64,000 nucleotides of DNA from Sphingomonas sp. Root241 (GCF_001428865.1 NZ_LMIV01000001.1:1859997-1923996); one strand, 5' to 3'; positions 1-11,472 are shown, counted from the stretch's first letter. A program made the numbers and translations. The notes: generated by a model from the letters alone, not told the origin.

Positions 1-1547
1 TTGTCGGCGAATCCGGCGCGCGCGATATCGGCGGCAGTCACGTTGATCGACAATCGCAGGTTACCGAGCTTGCTCGGCCATTGCGACGCACCCGTCAGTG
101 CCCGTCGCTGGACATGGTCGCTGAGCTGCGCCTCCAGCCCGGCGCGCTCGGCCGCGAGAAACAAGGTCTCGGCCCCGATCTCGCCGAGTTGCGGATGGTG
201 CCAGCGCGCCAGCGCCTCGACCCCGATCACCTGCCCCGAAGCGATCGCCACCTGCGGCTGATAGCGTACGCCGATCTCACTGCGCTCGAGCGCGCGATGC
301 AGGTCGTTGGCGAGTTCCTCGATCGGCGGCGCGTTCGGCTCGGCCGGAACCGCGTCGCCCAGCATCGCCTCGCTTGCGCGCCGCAACAGGCTTCCCGCCG
401 AGTCGCCGGCGACACTCGTCACGCTGACCATCCGCGCGCCCAGATGCGCGATTTCGCCGCCCGCCACGAAGGGTCGGCTCAACGCCTCCTCCAGCCGCGC
501 TTCGGCCTCGGCGAGGCGAGTGCCGCCGGCATCATGGCTCACAACCAGAAATTCCGATCCGCCGATCCGCGCGACGATCGCCTCACGCCCGAGCAGCTCT
601 CGCGCCACTTCGGCGACCCTGCGCGAGACGCCGCGCAGCAGGGCATCGCCTGCTTCGCGGCCATAAGCGGTGTTGACGGTCTCGAACCGATTGAGGCCGA
701 TCAGGATCGTGCCGACCGACTTGCCTTCCGCCAGTTCGCGATCGATCCAGCGCCGGGCGCTGGTGGCATCGCGCGCGCCGGTGAGCGCATCGCGCACCGC
801 CAGGCTGGCATCCGGTGCGATCCCGAGCGCCTCGACAAGGGCATGGAGCGAGCCGCTTTTCGAATCGAACTGCAGATGCTGCACCACACGCCCAACGCCG
901 CCCAGATCGTGCGCGAAGGCGGTGGAGCCCTGGTGCCTGTCCAGCCGTTTCAGCGCCGATTTGACCAGGCTGCGATCGTCCTTGTCCAGCCGCCGCATCA
1001 CCGAGAGCAACCCCGGCGCCTCGCTCAGCCCGAGCAGATTGGCCAGCCCGGGGGTGAGCTGCAGCGATCGCATCTCGGGATCGAATCTCCACCCCAGCGG
1101 CTCGGCGGCACCAGTCCCCTGCCCGCTCGACCGCGCCAGCCGCTCGACGTGGCGCTGGGCGAAGCGAATCGCGTGCGCCATCGCCGCCGACGACATCGGG
1201 CTGCCGAGGAAATGCGTCGCCCCGGCATCGTAGAAATGCCGCATGTGCACCGTGTCGCTCTGCGAAACGAGGATCAGCATCGCCCCGCCATGCGCCTCGA
1301 TCACCCGGGCCAGCGCCTTGGTGGCGTCGAGCCCTTCGCTCATCGCCCCGCGCGCATCGATCACCGCGACGTTGGCGCCGCTCGCGAGAAAGCGCTGCTC
1401 GAGCCCGTCCGGGCGCCGCGCCGCGACCACGCGCCAGCCGCCGCCCGCCGCGGCTGCCGCCACTTCGTCGCGTTGCCGGAAGGAAAGCACGAACACCGGC
1501 GTGTCGGTGGCGGTGGCGGCATCGGCGATCGTGAAATTGTCATCCAT
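1..1547 (-). CDS. REC-like/GGDEF/EAL signalling protein, 3' part cut by window edge
   Basis: The frame is open from an ATG at 1547 to the left edge, about 515 codons, with the rest outside the window. The N-terminal ~110 residues look like a degenerate receiver domain (alternating beta/alpha, Asp in VAVIDARG). A linker of about 100 residues follows, then a diguanylate-cyclase-like domain whose signature reads RIGGSEF instead of GG(D/E)EF. An EAL domain begins with YQPQVAIASGQVIGVEALARW, with the EAL triplet intact. The GGSEF change suggests the cyclase half is inactive or only binds nucleotide, while the visible start of the phosphodiesterase half looks competent; its later metal ligands cannot be checked. 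Role by family: control of cyclic-di-GMP. It is divergent from moaA, with 80 bp between starts. Confidence 0.85.
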   Translation of the reverse strand, partial: MDDNFTIADAATATDTPVFVLSFRQRDEVAAAAAGGGWRVVAARRPDGLEQRFLASGANVAVIDARGAMSEGLDATKALARVIEAHGGAMLILVSQSDTVHMRHFYDAGATHFLGSPMSSAAMAHAIRFAQRHVERLARSSGQGTGAAEPLGWRFDPEMRSLQLTPGLANLLGLSEAPGLLSVMRRLDKDDRSLVKSALKRLDRHQGSTAFAHDLGGVGRVVQHLQFDSKSGSLHALVEALGIAPDASLAVRDALTGARDATSARRWIDRELAEGKSVGTILIGLNRFETVNTAYGREAGDALLRGVSRRVAEVARELLGREAIVARIGGSEFLVVSHDAGGTRLAEAEARLEEALSRPFVAGGEIAHLGARMVSVTSVAGDSAGSLLRRASEAMLGDAVPAEPNAPPIEELANDLHRALERSEIGVRYQPQVAIASGQVIGVEALARWHHPQLGEIGAETLFLAAERAGLEAQLSDHVQRRALTGASQWPSKLGNLRLSINVTAADIARAGFAD

Positions 1548-1627
1548 TCGCCCCTCGATAGCGTGAAGCTTCGCGCGCCGCCATCGCAAGGGTTGTTTGG
1601 TCGCGCGCAAGGCCTTACCCCGGCACC

Positions 1628-2641
1628 ATGGCAAGCCCCCTCGCCACCCGTGACCAGCAGTTGGTGGACCGCCACGGCCGCGCGATCACCTATCTGCGCA
1701 TCTCGGTCACCGATCGCTGCGATCTCCGCTGCCGCTATTGCATGGCCGAGGAAATGACCTTCCTGCCCCGGGCGGAATTGCTCAGCCTCGAGGAAATCGC
1801 GCTGATCGCCGAGCGCTTCATCGCGCGTGGTGTCCGAAAGATTCGCCTGTCGGGCGGCGAGCCGCTGGTACGCCGCGACATGATCGAGCTGGCGCGCCGC
1901 CTGGGCCGCCAGGTCGGCGGCACGCTCGACGAGCTCACGCTCACTACCAACGGCACGCGCCTGGCCCAGCACGCCGAGGAGCTGTTCGACGCCGGCATGC
2001 GCCGGATCAACGTCAGCCTCGACAGCCGCGACGCCGAGCGATTCCGTTACATCACCCGCCACGGCGACGTCGCCAAGGTGCTCGGCGGGATCGCGGCGGC
2101 GAAGACGGCGGGCCTGCGCGTCAAGATCAACATGGTCGCCTTGAAGGGCCTCAACGAAGACGAGATCGCACCGATGCTCGCCTGGGCCGGCGAACGGGGC
2201 CACGATCTGACCCTGATCGAGACGATGCCGCTCGGCCATATCGACGAGGACCGCGCCGATCGCTTCCTGCCGCTCCCCCGCGTGCTCGCCGATCTGCGCG
2301 ACCGGTTCGATCTCGAACCCGACGATCACCAGTCCGGCGGCCCGGCGCGCTATTGGCACCTTGCCGGCACCGATACGCGGCTCGGCCTGATCTCGCCGCT
2401 CACCGGCAATTTCTGCGCAACCTGCAACCGCGTCCGCCTCTCGACCGACGGCAAGCTCCATATGTGTCTCGGCCATGAGGATTCGGTCGATCTGCGCGAA
2501 GCGATCCGCACCGGTGGGCTCGCCGAAGTCGATACGCGCATCAGCGAGGCGCTCGACCTCAAGCCCGCTGCGCATGATTTCCACATCGCACCGGGTTCCG
2601 CGCCCGCCGTCGCGCGCCACATGAGCGTCACCGGCGGATGA
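1628..2641 (+). CDS. moaA: GTP 3',8-cyclase MoaA (molybdenum cofactor biosynthesis)
   Basis: Radical-SAM enzyme that starts molybdenum cofactor synthesis by converting GTP to 3',8-cyclo-7,8-dihydro-GTP. The radical-SAM cluster motif is C31-x3-C35-x2-C38 in DRCDLRCRYCMAEE. The second [4Fe-4S] site is seen near residue 260 as CATC followed 14 residues later by C in KLHMC. The protein ends in the family's Gly-Gly (SVTGG), which is needed for activity in MoaA. At 337 residues it has the usual length. Its stop overlaps the nadK start by 4 nt (ATGA), so the two are probably co-translated. The window also holds mobA and a molybdenum nitrate reductase that would use the cofactor. Confidence 0.95.
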   Translation: MASPLATRDQQLVDRHGRAITYLRISVTDRCDLRCRYCMAEEMTFLPRAELLSLEEIALIAERFIARGVRKIRLSGGEPLVRRDMIELARRLGRQVGGTLDELTLTTNGTRLAQHAEELFDAGMRRINVSLDSRDAERFRYITRHGDVAKVLGGIAAAKTAGLRVKINMVALKGLNEDEIAPMLAWAGERGHDLTLIETMPLGHIDEDRADRFLPLPRVLADLRDRFDLEPDDHQSGGPARYWHLAGTDTRLGLISPLTGNFCATCNRVRLSTDGKLHMCLGHEDSVDLREAIRTGGLAEVDTRISEALDLKPAAHDFHIAPGSAPAVARHMSVTGG

Positions 2642-3405
2642 TCGCACGCGCGCTCGTCGCTTCGCCGACGCCTCCTGCCCAGCTCGCGGCAGAGGAACTC
2701 CGCACGGCCTATGACTGGGTCCCCCTCAACCAGGCCGAGCAGGTCGTGGCGCTCGGCGGCGACGGCTTCATGCTCCAGACGCTCCACGCGATGCTCGAGC
2801 GCCGCCGGATCCTTCCCGTGTTCGGGATGAACCTCGGCACGATCGGCTTCCTGATGAACGATTGGCGGCTCGAAGGCCTCGAAGAGCGCCTGGCCCGCGC
2901 AAAACCGTTCCGCGTCTCGCCGCTCAGCATGACCGCGACCACCGTCGACGGCGAACAATGCGTGCTCCCCGCGATCAACGAAGTCTCGTTGCTCCGCGAG
3001 ACTCGCCAGACCGCCAAGCTCGAAGTCACCATCAACGATCGCGTCGTGCTCGAAGAGCTGATCGCCGACGGCATGCTCGTCGCAACCCCAGCGGGCTCGA
3101 CTGCGTACAACCTCTCCGCCAACGGCCCAATCCTGCCGCTCGGTTCGGCTTTGCTCGCGCTCACGCCGATCAGCCCGTTCCGGCCGCGGCGCTGGCGTGG
3201 GGCGATCCTCCCCGAAAAGACCCGCATCGGCATCAAGGTGCTCGAGGCCGACAAGCGCCCGGTCAGTGCCGTCGCCGATCAGCGCGAAGTCCGGGAAGTC
3301 GCCTGCGTCGATGTCGCAATCGACCATATGCGCGACCTCACTTTGCTCTTCGATCCCGAGCATGCGCTGGACGACCGCATAACGATGGAACAATTCATCG
3401 CCTGA
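2638..3405 (+). CDS. nadK: NAD kinase
   Basis: ATP (or polyphosphate)-dependent NAD kinase that makes NADP. Visible signatures are GGDGFMLQTLH near residue 38 (the GGDG phosphate-binding motif), NEVSLLRE near residue 115 (NE motif) and DGMLVATPAGSTAYNLSANGP near residue 142 (the conserved TPTGSTAY-like loop). At 255 residues it is typical of the short alphaproteobacterial form. The ATG lies inside the last codons of moaA (ATGA overlap). The downstream gap to the tRNA is 75 nt. Confidence 0.95.
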   Translation: MIARALVASPTPPAQLAAEELRTAYDWVPLNQAEQVVALGGDGFMLQTLHAMLERRRILPVFGMNLGTIGFLMNDWRLEGLEERLARAKPFRVSPLSMTATTVDGEQCVLPAINEVSLLRETRQTAKLEVTINDRVVLEELIADGMLVATPAGSTAYNLSANGPILPLGSALLALTPISPFRPRRWRGAILPEKTRIGIKVLEADKRPVSAVADQREVREVACVDVAIDHMRDLTLLFDPEHALDDRITMEQFIA

Positions 3406-3480
3406 GCCTCTTGCCATGTCGGAAAACCCGCTGCTATAGGCGCGCCTCCGCAGCGGCCACGGCCGCCAAGAAGACGGTTT

Positions 3481-3555
3481 TCCCCGGTAGCTCAGCGGTA
3501 GAGCGTTCGACTGTTAATCGAATGGTCGCCTGTTCGAATCAGGCCCGGGGAGCCA
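3481..3555 (+). tRNA. tRNA-Asn (anticodon GUU)
   Basis: This is a complete cloverleaf. The acceptor arms TCCCCGG and CCGGGGA pair over 7 bp, then come discriminator G and an encoded CCA. The D-loop is AGCTCAGCGGTAGAGC, the anticodon stem-loop carries GTT at 3513-3515, and the T-loop is TTCGAATC. Total length is 75 nt. It lies just downstream of nadK on the same strand. Confidence 0.97.
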
Positions 3556-3750
3556 CTTCAAATCCGCAGAAACCCACGGTTTTCTGGCGTCGCCAGCGTT
3601 CCGCCTTCGGCGACGTTGTGACACGTATTATTACATTCAGGCTGAAAGGCGCGACGAAATGCTTTCGCCCGTCCACTTCCGCCGCAGTGGCTCTTGTCAT
3701 GTCGGCTGCCGTCGCACGATTCGGCGGGCCACGACGCCGCGCAATGGCGC

Positions 3751-4704
3751 CTATTCAGCCTTGATCCTGAACGCGACGATATATTTGGAGAGCACGATAC
3801 CCGCCAGTCCGGCGCCAATGCCAGCGATGATGTCGACCAGATAATGCGGGCCGCAGATGATGGCCGATACGCCCATCAGAGCATTGAGGACAACGAACAC
3901 CGGGCCGACATAGCGAACGGGCCCCGCCGCCCAACCGAGGATCAAAGCAGCGGCGACGTGGAAGCTGGGAAAGGTGATCAGGCCGGTCAGGAGCACGGGT
4001 TCGATGTGGCGCAATCCCTGATCGCGGACAGCATGGATGATGGGGCCGAACCTCCAGGGCGAATCGGAAAGCAGGCCGGGAAACTGGGCTTCCTGAAAAT
4101 GAAAATAGACCATCGGCCCTTGCGCCGGAAAGAAGGGATAAAAGGCCGAACATAGCAACAGGGACGCAAACCACGCGGCGGCCAGTCGCCACGCTCTCTG
4201 GCCCCTTCCGGCGGCAAAGAGCAGGGCGATGATGGCAGCGGATTGCCAAACCAACGATCGATAGACCGCAGTCAAGATGGATTGCGTGAGATTATAGGGG
4301 CGGATCCAGTCGGCGAACGCTCGCCAATCGAAGCCGAGAGCCAGATCAGCGCGATGAAGCGCGGCATCCTGATCCGATGTGGCGATAGCTGTCAGGCAGA
4401 GAATGCCGAAAATAAAGGCAAAGGCACCTGCATAGACCAAACCGGCGACCTCGGCCGCCCCACCGATACTGGTGTGTCCGACGCGCTTGACGAGGATACC
4501 GCCTAGCCAGAGCCATGCCGGCCAAAGCGCATAGAGAAAGATGTCCGGATCGATCGTGAAGCGAAGTAGCAATAAGCCTGCTGCGGTCGCGAGCGCAACA
4601 GCCGCCAGAACGGTATAGACCAGCGGAGGCGAAGCGTCGAACGCCCGGCGGCGTTCGATCTCTGGTACGCCGTGGCGCAGCCTGCTGACTATTTGACCGA
4701 TCAC
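3751..4704 (-). CDS. PAP2-superfamily membrane phosphatase/inositolphosphotransferase-like protein
   Basis: Integral membrane protein of 317 residues with about eight hydrophobic segments. The PAP2 active-site motifs are visible: FPSFHVA near residue 245 (SxH-type motif) and GPHYLVDIIAG near 285 (GxHxxxD-type motif). The FPSFHV form is typical of the PAP2_3 / inositolphosphorylceramide-synthase-like branch, so a lipid-headgroup phosphatase or transferase acting at the membrane is a fair guess; the substrate is unknown. The start at 4704 is GTG with no strong Shine-Dalgarno sequence, so the N-terminus is uncertain. It lies alone between tRNA-Asn and the KTSC gene, in sequence that is partly lower in GC than its neighbours (30 of 60 bases G+C at 4381-4440). 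Confidence 0.8.
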   Translation of the reverse strand: MIGQIVSRLRHGVPEIERRRAFDASPPLVYTVLAAVALATAAGLLLLRFTIDPDIFLYALWPAWLWLGGILVKRVGHTSIGGAAEVAGLVYAGAFAFIFGILCLTAIATSDQDAALHRADLALGFDWRAFADWIRPYNLTQSILTAVYRSLVWQSAAIIALLFAAGRGQRAWRLAAAWFASLLLCSAFYPFFPAQGPMVYFHFQEAQFPGLLSDSPWRFGPIIHAVRDQGLRHIEPVLLTGLITFPSFHVAAALILGWAAGPVRYVGPVFVVLNALMGVSAIICGPHYLVDIIAGIGAGLAGIVLSKYIVAFRIKAE

Positions 4705-4871
4705 GCTCGATGGCTGCGCCGATCGGCTGGCAACTGCAACCGATTACCATCCTGCGATTATCGCCGGACTGGTTTGGAAGAGGTTTTCAGCAGGTTCGCG
4801 GCCAACGGCAATGCGACGATCCGACCGCACAGCAAAGCTCTTGGAGGCACCGACGCCAGATTGCCCTGCAC

Positions 4872-5090
4872 CTAATCGGCGATTGACGCCCGGGCGCGGT
4901 GCTCGGTGAAGGCGAAACGGTCGCGAATTCTGCGGTTGAAATAGCTGCCCTTCGAGAATGCCTCGCGCATCCCCTCCGCCACGCGCGGCGGGACGTCGTG
5001 ATAGCTATAGCGCTTGCCGCTGACGAAAATGATGTCGAGCCGATGCTCGGCCTCGTCATAGTCCCATCGGCGGATCACGCTGGAAGGCAT
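4872..5090 (-). CDS. KTSC domain protein
   Basis: Small protein of 72 residues starting MPSSVIRRWDYDEAEHRLDI and continuing with GKRYSYHDVP and GSYFNRRIRDRF. This fits the KTSC domain (named from lysyl-tRNA synthetase C-terminal-like proteins): SS..I....YD....L.I.F..G..Y.Y..VP......S.G.YFN..I. The domain's biochemical role is not established. A longer in-frame start exists 42 nt upstream, but the domain begins at this Met, so I chose it. The gene is divergent from the adenine deaminase gene, 71 bp away. Confidence 0.8.
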   Translation of the reverse strand: MPSSVIRRWDYDEAEHRLDIIFVSGKRYSYHDVPPRVAEGMREAFSKGSYFNRRIRDRFAFTEHRARASIAD

Positions 5091-5161
5091 GTGCGGACAA
5101 CGCATGCACCGTGCTCCGCGTTGCGCTTGCACCTCTCCCTCGCCCCTGCGATGCTCGCCCG

Positions 5162-6178
5162 ATGAGCGATCTCGACGTCTTCATTACCGGCCTGCCCAAG
5201 GCCGAGCTGCATCTCCACATCGAAGGCAGCCTCGAGCCCGAGCAGATGTTCGAATTCGCCCGCCGCAATCGGGTCGTGATTCCCTTCGCCTCGGTCGAGG
5301 AAGTGCGCGCCGCCTACGATTTCTCAAACCTGCAGGATTTCCTCGACATCTATTATGCCGGGGCCGAAGTGCTGCGCACGGAGGAGGATTTCCGCGACCT
5401 TGCGCTCGCATATTTCGATCGCGCGGCGACCGATGGAGTCGTCCACGCCGAGATCTTCTTCGATCCGCAGACCCACACGCATCGCGGCATCCCGTTCGGC
5501 GTGGTCGCCAACGGGCTGCTCGCGGGCATGGCCGAAGCCGAGAAGCGCCATGGCCTCACTTCGAAGCTGATCCTGTGTTTCCTGCGCCATCTCGACGAGG
5601 AGGACGCGTTCAAGACGCTCAGCCAGGCCCAGCCGTGGATCGACCGGATCGACGCGGTGGGGCTCGATTCGTCCGAGATCGGCCATCCCCCGTCCAAGTT
5701 CGAGCGCGTCTTCGCCGCCGCTGCCGCGATGGGGCTCAAGCGCGTCGCGCATGCCGGCGAGGAAGGCCCGCCCGAATATGTCCATGAAGCGCTCGACCTG
5801 CTTCATGTCGACCGGCTCGATCACGGCAATCGCAGCCTCGAGGATCCGGGCCTCGTCGCTCGACTCGCCCGTTCGGGCATGACCCTCACTGTCTGCCCGC
5901 TCTCCAACGTCAAGCTCTGCAACGTCGCCTCGATCCATGCCCACCCGATCGACCGGATGCTGCGCCTCGGCCTGCGCGCCACAGTCAATTCGGACGATCC
6001 CGCTTATTTCGGCGGCTATGTCGGCGACAATTACCGTGCGGTCGCAAAAGGCCGCCAGCTCGATCGCGACGATCTCGTCACGCTGGCGCGCAACAGCTTC
6101 CTCGGCTCCTTCCTGCCCGACGACGCGGTCGCAGCGCACCTCGCCGCGCTCGACGCCTATGTGGAGGCGCATTCATGA
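5162..6178 (+). CDS. Adenine deaminase (adenosine deaminase superfamily)
   Basis: Amidohydrolase of 338 residues. Metal ligands are visible as HLH in AELHLHIEGSLEPE (residues 14-27), the catalytic His-Ala-Gly-Glu in HAGEEGP, and the late Asp pair in NSDDPAYFGGY. The SDDPAYFGGY form is characteristic of the adenine deaminase branch (fungal Aah1-like and Pseudomonas homologues); true adenosine deaminases have a different sequence there. The likely reaction is adenine to hypoxanthine plus ammonia. The ATG at 5162 places MSDLDVFITGLPK at the N-terminus as in the family; the longer upstream frame adds an Arg/Pro-rich tail. The next gene overlaps by 4 nt and encodes a phosphoribosyltransferase, which fits salvage of adenine through hypoxanthine to IMP. 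Confidence 0.85.
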   Translation: MSDLDVFITGLPKAELHLHIEGSLEPEQMFEFARRNRVVIPFASVEEVRAAYDFSNLQDFLDIYYAGAEVLRTEEDFRDLALAYFDRAATDGVVHAEIFFDPQTHTHRGIPFGVVANGLLAGMAEAEKRHGLTSKLILCFLRHLDEEDAFKTLSQAQPWIDRIDAVGLDSSEIGHPPSKFERVFAAAAAMGLKRVAHAGEEGPPEYVHEALDLLHVDRLDHGNRSLEDPGLVARLARSGMTLTVCPLSNVKLCNVASIHAHPIDRMLRLGLRATVNSDDPAYFGGYVGDNYRAVAKGRQLDRDDLVTLARNSFLGSFLPDDAVAAHLAALDAYVEAHS

Positions 6179-6696
6179 GCGAGATCGTCTTCTCTCCCTA
6201 CAGCCATGACGACATGATCGAGGGTATCGAGGCGCTTGCCGCCGCGATGGAGGCCGAGGGCTGGCGCCCTGCCCTGCTCGTCGGGGTCGGCCGCGGCGGG
6301 CTGACGCCGGGCGTGTACCTGTCGCACCGCATGGATATCCAACTCGTCTCGATCGACCATTCAGCCGGCATCGCCTCCTTCGGTGCCGCACTCGTAGCGG
6401 TCCTCGCCGAACGCACTCGCGCCGGAGACCAGCTTCTCTTCGTAGAAGACATCAACGACAGCGGGCGCACGATCGGCGCGATCCGCGCCGCGCTCGCCGT
6501 GCAGAGCGCGATCGGCGAGAATATCCGCTTCGCCGTGCTGATCGACAACATCGTCTCCGCCCAGCGCGTCGATTATCGCCACCGCATGATCGACCGGAGC
6601 GTGACCAAGGACTGGTTCATTTTCCCCTGGGAAGCGATGGCGCCACGCACGAAGATCGCCGAGGAAGCGATGGAAGTCCCGGAGCGGATCGCCTGA
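6175..6696 (+). CDS. Purine-type phosphoribosyltransferase (probably hypoxanthine/guanine)
   Basis: 173 residues. The PRPP-binding motif is clear: LLFVEDINDSGRTI (hydrophobic run, two acidic residues, then D-SGRT). An earlier GVGRGGLTPG loop matches the PPi loop of type I phosphoribosyltransferases. The family includes xanthine-guanine and hypoxanthine enzymes. Translational coupling (ATGA overlap) to an adenine deaminase suggests it converts the hypoxanthine made there to IMP. The base preference is inferred from context, not seen in the sequence. Confidence 0.85.
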   Translation: MSEIVFSPYSHDDMIEGIEALAAAMEAEGWRPALLVGVGRGGLTPGVYLSHRMDIQLVSIDHSAGIASFGAALVAVLAERTRAGDQLLFVEDINDSGRTIGAIRAALAVQSAIGENIRFAVLIDNIVSAQRVDYRHRMIDRSVTKDWFIFPWEAMAPRTKIAEEAMEVPERIA

Positions 6697-6828
6697 GAAT
6701 CGTTCAGCCTCCGTCAATCGCCCAAGGCGCACGATTCATCGTGTCTTCGCGCGGGAGCCTTTCCTGTCCCGTGCGCGTTCGACTCGCGATCGGCATCCCC
6801 GCCCCTCGCCGTAACTACCGGAGGAACC

Positions 6829-7422
6829 ATGCTAAATAGCATAACCAGACGCCCGCGCATTCTGGCGCTGGCAGCAGCGCTTGCGGGCAGCGCCGCACTC
6901 GCGGGCTGCATGACCGCAACGCCGTATCAGCCCGCCACCGCCTCGTCGCGGCTGGGCTTCTCCGACGAGCAGATCGAAAGCAATCGTTTCCGCGTCAGCT
7001 TCGCGGGCAACAGCCTCACCTCGCGCGAGACGGTCGAGCGCTATCTGCTCTACCGGGCGGCCGAACTCACCGTGCAGCGTGGCTTCGACCATTTCATCCT
7101 CGTCACGCGCGACACCGAGACCAAGACAGACACCTATCGCACGCCGGGCGCCTTTTACGGACCCGGCCCGTGGGGCTATTGGAGCCCGTCATGGCGCTTC
7201 TATCGCGGCCCGCGTTGGGGCTGGCGCAGCTACGATCCGTTCTGGGACGACCCCTTCTGGCGTGACCGTGACTGGGATTATCGCACCGTCCGCCAATATG
7301 AAGCGACGGCCGAGATCGTGACCGGCCGCGGCCCCAAGCCGAGCACCAATGTTCGCGCCTTCGATGCGCGCGAAGTGCTCGACCGCCTCGGCCCCCAGAT
7401 CAAGATGCCCGAAACGCGCTGA
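6829..7422 (+). CDS. CC0125/CC1285-family lipoprotein
   Basis: 197 residues. The N-terminus has a signal peptide ending in a lipobox (LAGC, Cys near residue 27), so it should be lipid-anchored. Residues 45-110 form the conserved part (FRVSFAGNSLTSRETVERYLLYRAAELTVQRGFDHFILV). A Trp/Tyr/Gly/Asp-rich stretch follows (WGYWSPSWRFYRGPRWGWRS). Related lipoproteins are common in Caulobacter and sphingomonads; their function is unknown. A strong GGAGGA lies 4 nt before the ATG. It is convergent with secA across a palindromic repeat. Confidence 0.8.
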   Translation: MLNSITRRPRILALAAALAGSAALAGCMTATPYQPATASSRLGFSDEQIESNRFRVSFAGNSLTSRETVERYLLYRAAELTVQRGFDHFILVTRDTETKTDTYRTPGAFYGPGPWGYWSPSWRFYRGPRWGWRSYDPFWDDPFWRDRDWDYRTVRQYEATAEIVTGRGPKPSTNVRAFDAREVLDRLGPQIKMPETR

Positions 7423-7425
7423 TCT

Positions 7426-7566
7426 AAAAATCCTCCCTCGCGCAAGCGGGGGAGGTGGCATGCGCAGCATGACGGAGGGGGCCTATCCGCGAGCAACTCG
7501 CCTGCGGCCAAGCCCCCTCCACCACTTCGTGGTCCCCCTCCCCCGCTAAAGCGAGGGAGGATTTTT
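7426..7566. repeat. Palindromic repeat, CCTCCC family, between convergent genes
   Basis: The ends are a perfect inverted repeat: AAAAATCCTCCCTCGC at 7426-7441 and GCGAGGGAGGATTTTT at 7551-7566. The T runs at both ends mean either strand could terminate here. It sits between the stop of the lipoprotein gene (7422) and the secA stop (7573). The same CTCCC/GGAGG style recurs at 19943, 33756 and in part at 29799. Confidence 0.85.
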
Positions 7567-7572
7567 TGTGCC

Positions 7573-10317
<2,745 letters not shown>

Positions 10318-10431
10318 CGTGAATTCCTGTCGTAATATGATGGTGGTCGGGCGAGCGCAGCCGGTCTTCCGGGCGCCCGCGTCATGCGAAAACGAAAAAG
10401 GGCGGCCCGCCTCAGCGCGCCGCGCACAGCC

Positions 10432-10722
10432 TCACTCGAGCCGACGCTCGAAGGGCAGATAGGTTGCGGGAAGCGGTGCGCTTTCACTGTGCGGCCACAC
10501 CGTCCGCTGCGCCTCGACGCGCCGGGGCGCCGGAACCGCGGGGATCGTCCGCTGCGAGCGGCTCACCGCCGCCTCTGCCGCCTGCGCCGCCTGGACCATT
10601 GCCACGCCCTGCACCTGACGCACGACGCGATCGCCCGAACCGTTGCCGGTCAGGCTCGCGAGCAGCGCAGTAAGGAGAAGCAACAGGTTCAATTCGGCTC
10701 TCTCAGCAAGAGGCAGCGACAT
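10432..10722 (-). CDS. Small hypothetical membrane-anchored/secreted protein upstream of secA
   Basis: 96 residues if the ATG at 10722 is used. A hydrophobic LNLLLLLTALLASLTG is followed by a polar, Arg/Pro-rich tail (TIPAVPAPRRVEAQRTVWP). A better start may be the TTG at 10692, preceded by GAGAGAG, which puts the hydrophobic segment right at the N-terminus as a signal anchor. I recognise no domain. It is on the same strand as secA, 114 nt upstream. It is the only frame here with a protein-like hydrophobicity pattern, but coding status is not proven. Confidence 0.5.
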   Translation of the reverse strand: MSLPLAERAELNLLLLLTALLASLTGNGSGDRVVRQVQGVAMVQAAQAAEAAVSRSQRTIPAVPAPRRVEAQRTVWPHSESAPLPATYLPFERRLE

Positions 10723-10818
10723 AGTGTGCCGGGTGCCGTTCGTCTAATCAAAATGCTCCGCTTTCCCGACGTTCCGGCTGCGGCAGTTCCGGCCGCGCTG
10801 TGGATCAGATACGCAATT

Positions 10819-11472
10819 CTATAGTGCTTTGCCGTCGCCCACGAAAGTGACGCGGACCATTCGAGTATCGGGCTGCGTGACGAGTCCCTTGCGATACGGC
10901 GGCTTCGCAACGTCGCTCCGGGCCTGCTGGCAGGCGATCTCGTCCAACTTGCCGTTTCCGCTGCTCCCCTCGATTGAACACTCCGCAACCTTGTTGTCGT
11001 GGTCGAAGCGGACGCGGATCGAGGCGGGCTGCTTATAGTCGGCCGGAAGTCTGTTCAACGAAACCGTCAGGTCCACGACCGACGCCATTTCGTTCGCCAG
11101 CCGAACATAATCCTGCTTCGATCCCGGCAGGAGCCAGGAGAAGCGGCTCTGGAATCTAGCCGCGATGGGCTCGCCCGCTGCGCCGCGCGCGGCTTTGAAA
11201 CGCGCACGCTTCATCAGAACCGCGCAGGCCTGCTGATCGAGCCGCCAGAATCCCGAAGAGACGAGAATCCGGCAGGCCGTCAGATCCCCTCGCGGATCGA
11301 TCTCGAGGCGGAACTCGACGATGCCGAATTCCTTGTTCTTCAGCGAAGCCGCTGGATAATCGTCGTCGGTGAGCCATGTCGCCGGCGGTGTCCGTGGCGT
11401 CAGCGGACGCATCTTTTCGGGAACCTCAGGTACCGACTGTAACGTCACGATGGCGAGCGTCGCCAAAATCAT
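10819..11472 (-). CDS. TonB C-terminal-domain protein (energy-transducer-like)
   Basis: 217 residues with a short hydrophobic start (MILATLAIVTLQSVP). Residues ~30-110 read as a TonB C-terminal fold: DDDYPAASLKNKEFGIVEFRLEIDPRGDLTACRILVSSGFWRLDQQACAVLMKRARFKAA. The second half looks like another, weaker copy (PASIRVRFDHDNKVAECSIEGSSGNGKLDEIACQQA). There is no proline-rich spanning region, so it is unlikely to be a classic TonB. Such stand-alone domains are common in sphingomonads. It is divergent from argJ, 54 bp away. Confidence 0.7.
   Translation of the reverse strand: MILATLAIVTLQSVPEVPEKMRPLTPRTPPATWLTDDDYPAASLKNKEFGIVEFRLEIDPRGDLTACRILVSSGFWRLDQQACAVLMKRARFKAARGAAGEPIAARFQSRFSWLLPGSKQDYVRLANEMASVVDLTVSLNRLPADYKQPASIRVRFDHDNKVAECSIEGSSGNGKLDEIACQQARSDVAKPPYRKGLVTQPDTRMVRVTFVGDGKAL

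Noticed and set aside
81..2647. Frames of 558 (plus) and 428 (minus) codons crossing the first regulator gene and moaA
   Set aside because: They run across both real genes on the opposite strand or in another register and carry no domain.
3541..4900. tRNA-Asn as an att site for a genomic island
   Set aside because: No second copy of the tRNA 3' end and no integrase seen; kept only as a low-interest note.
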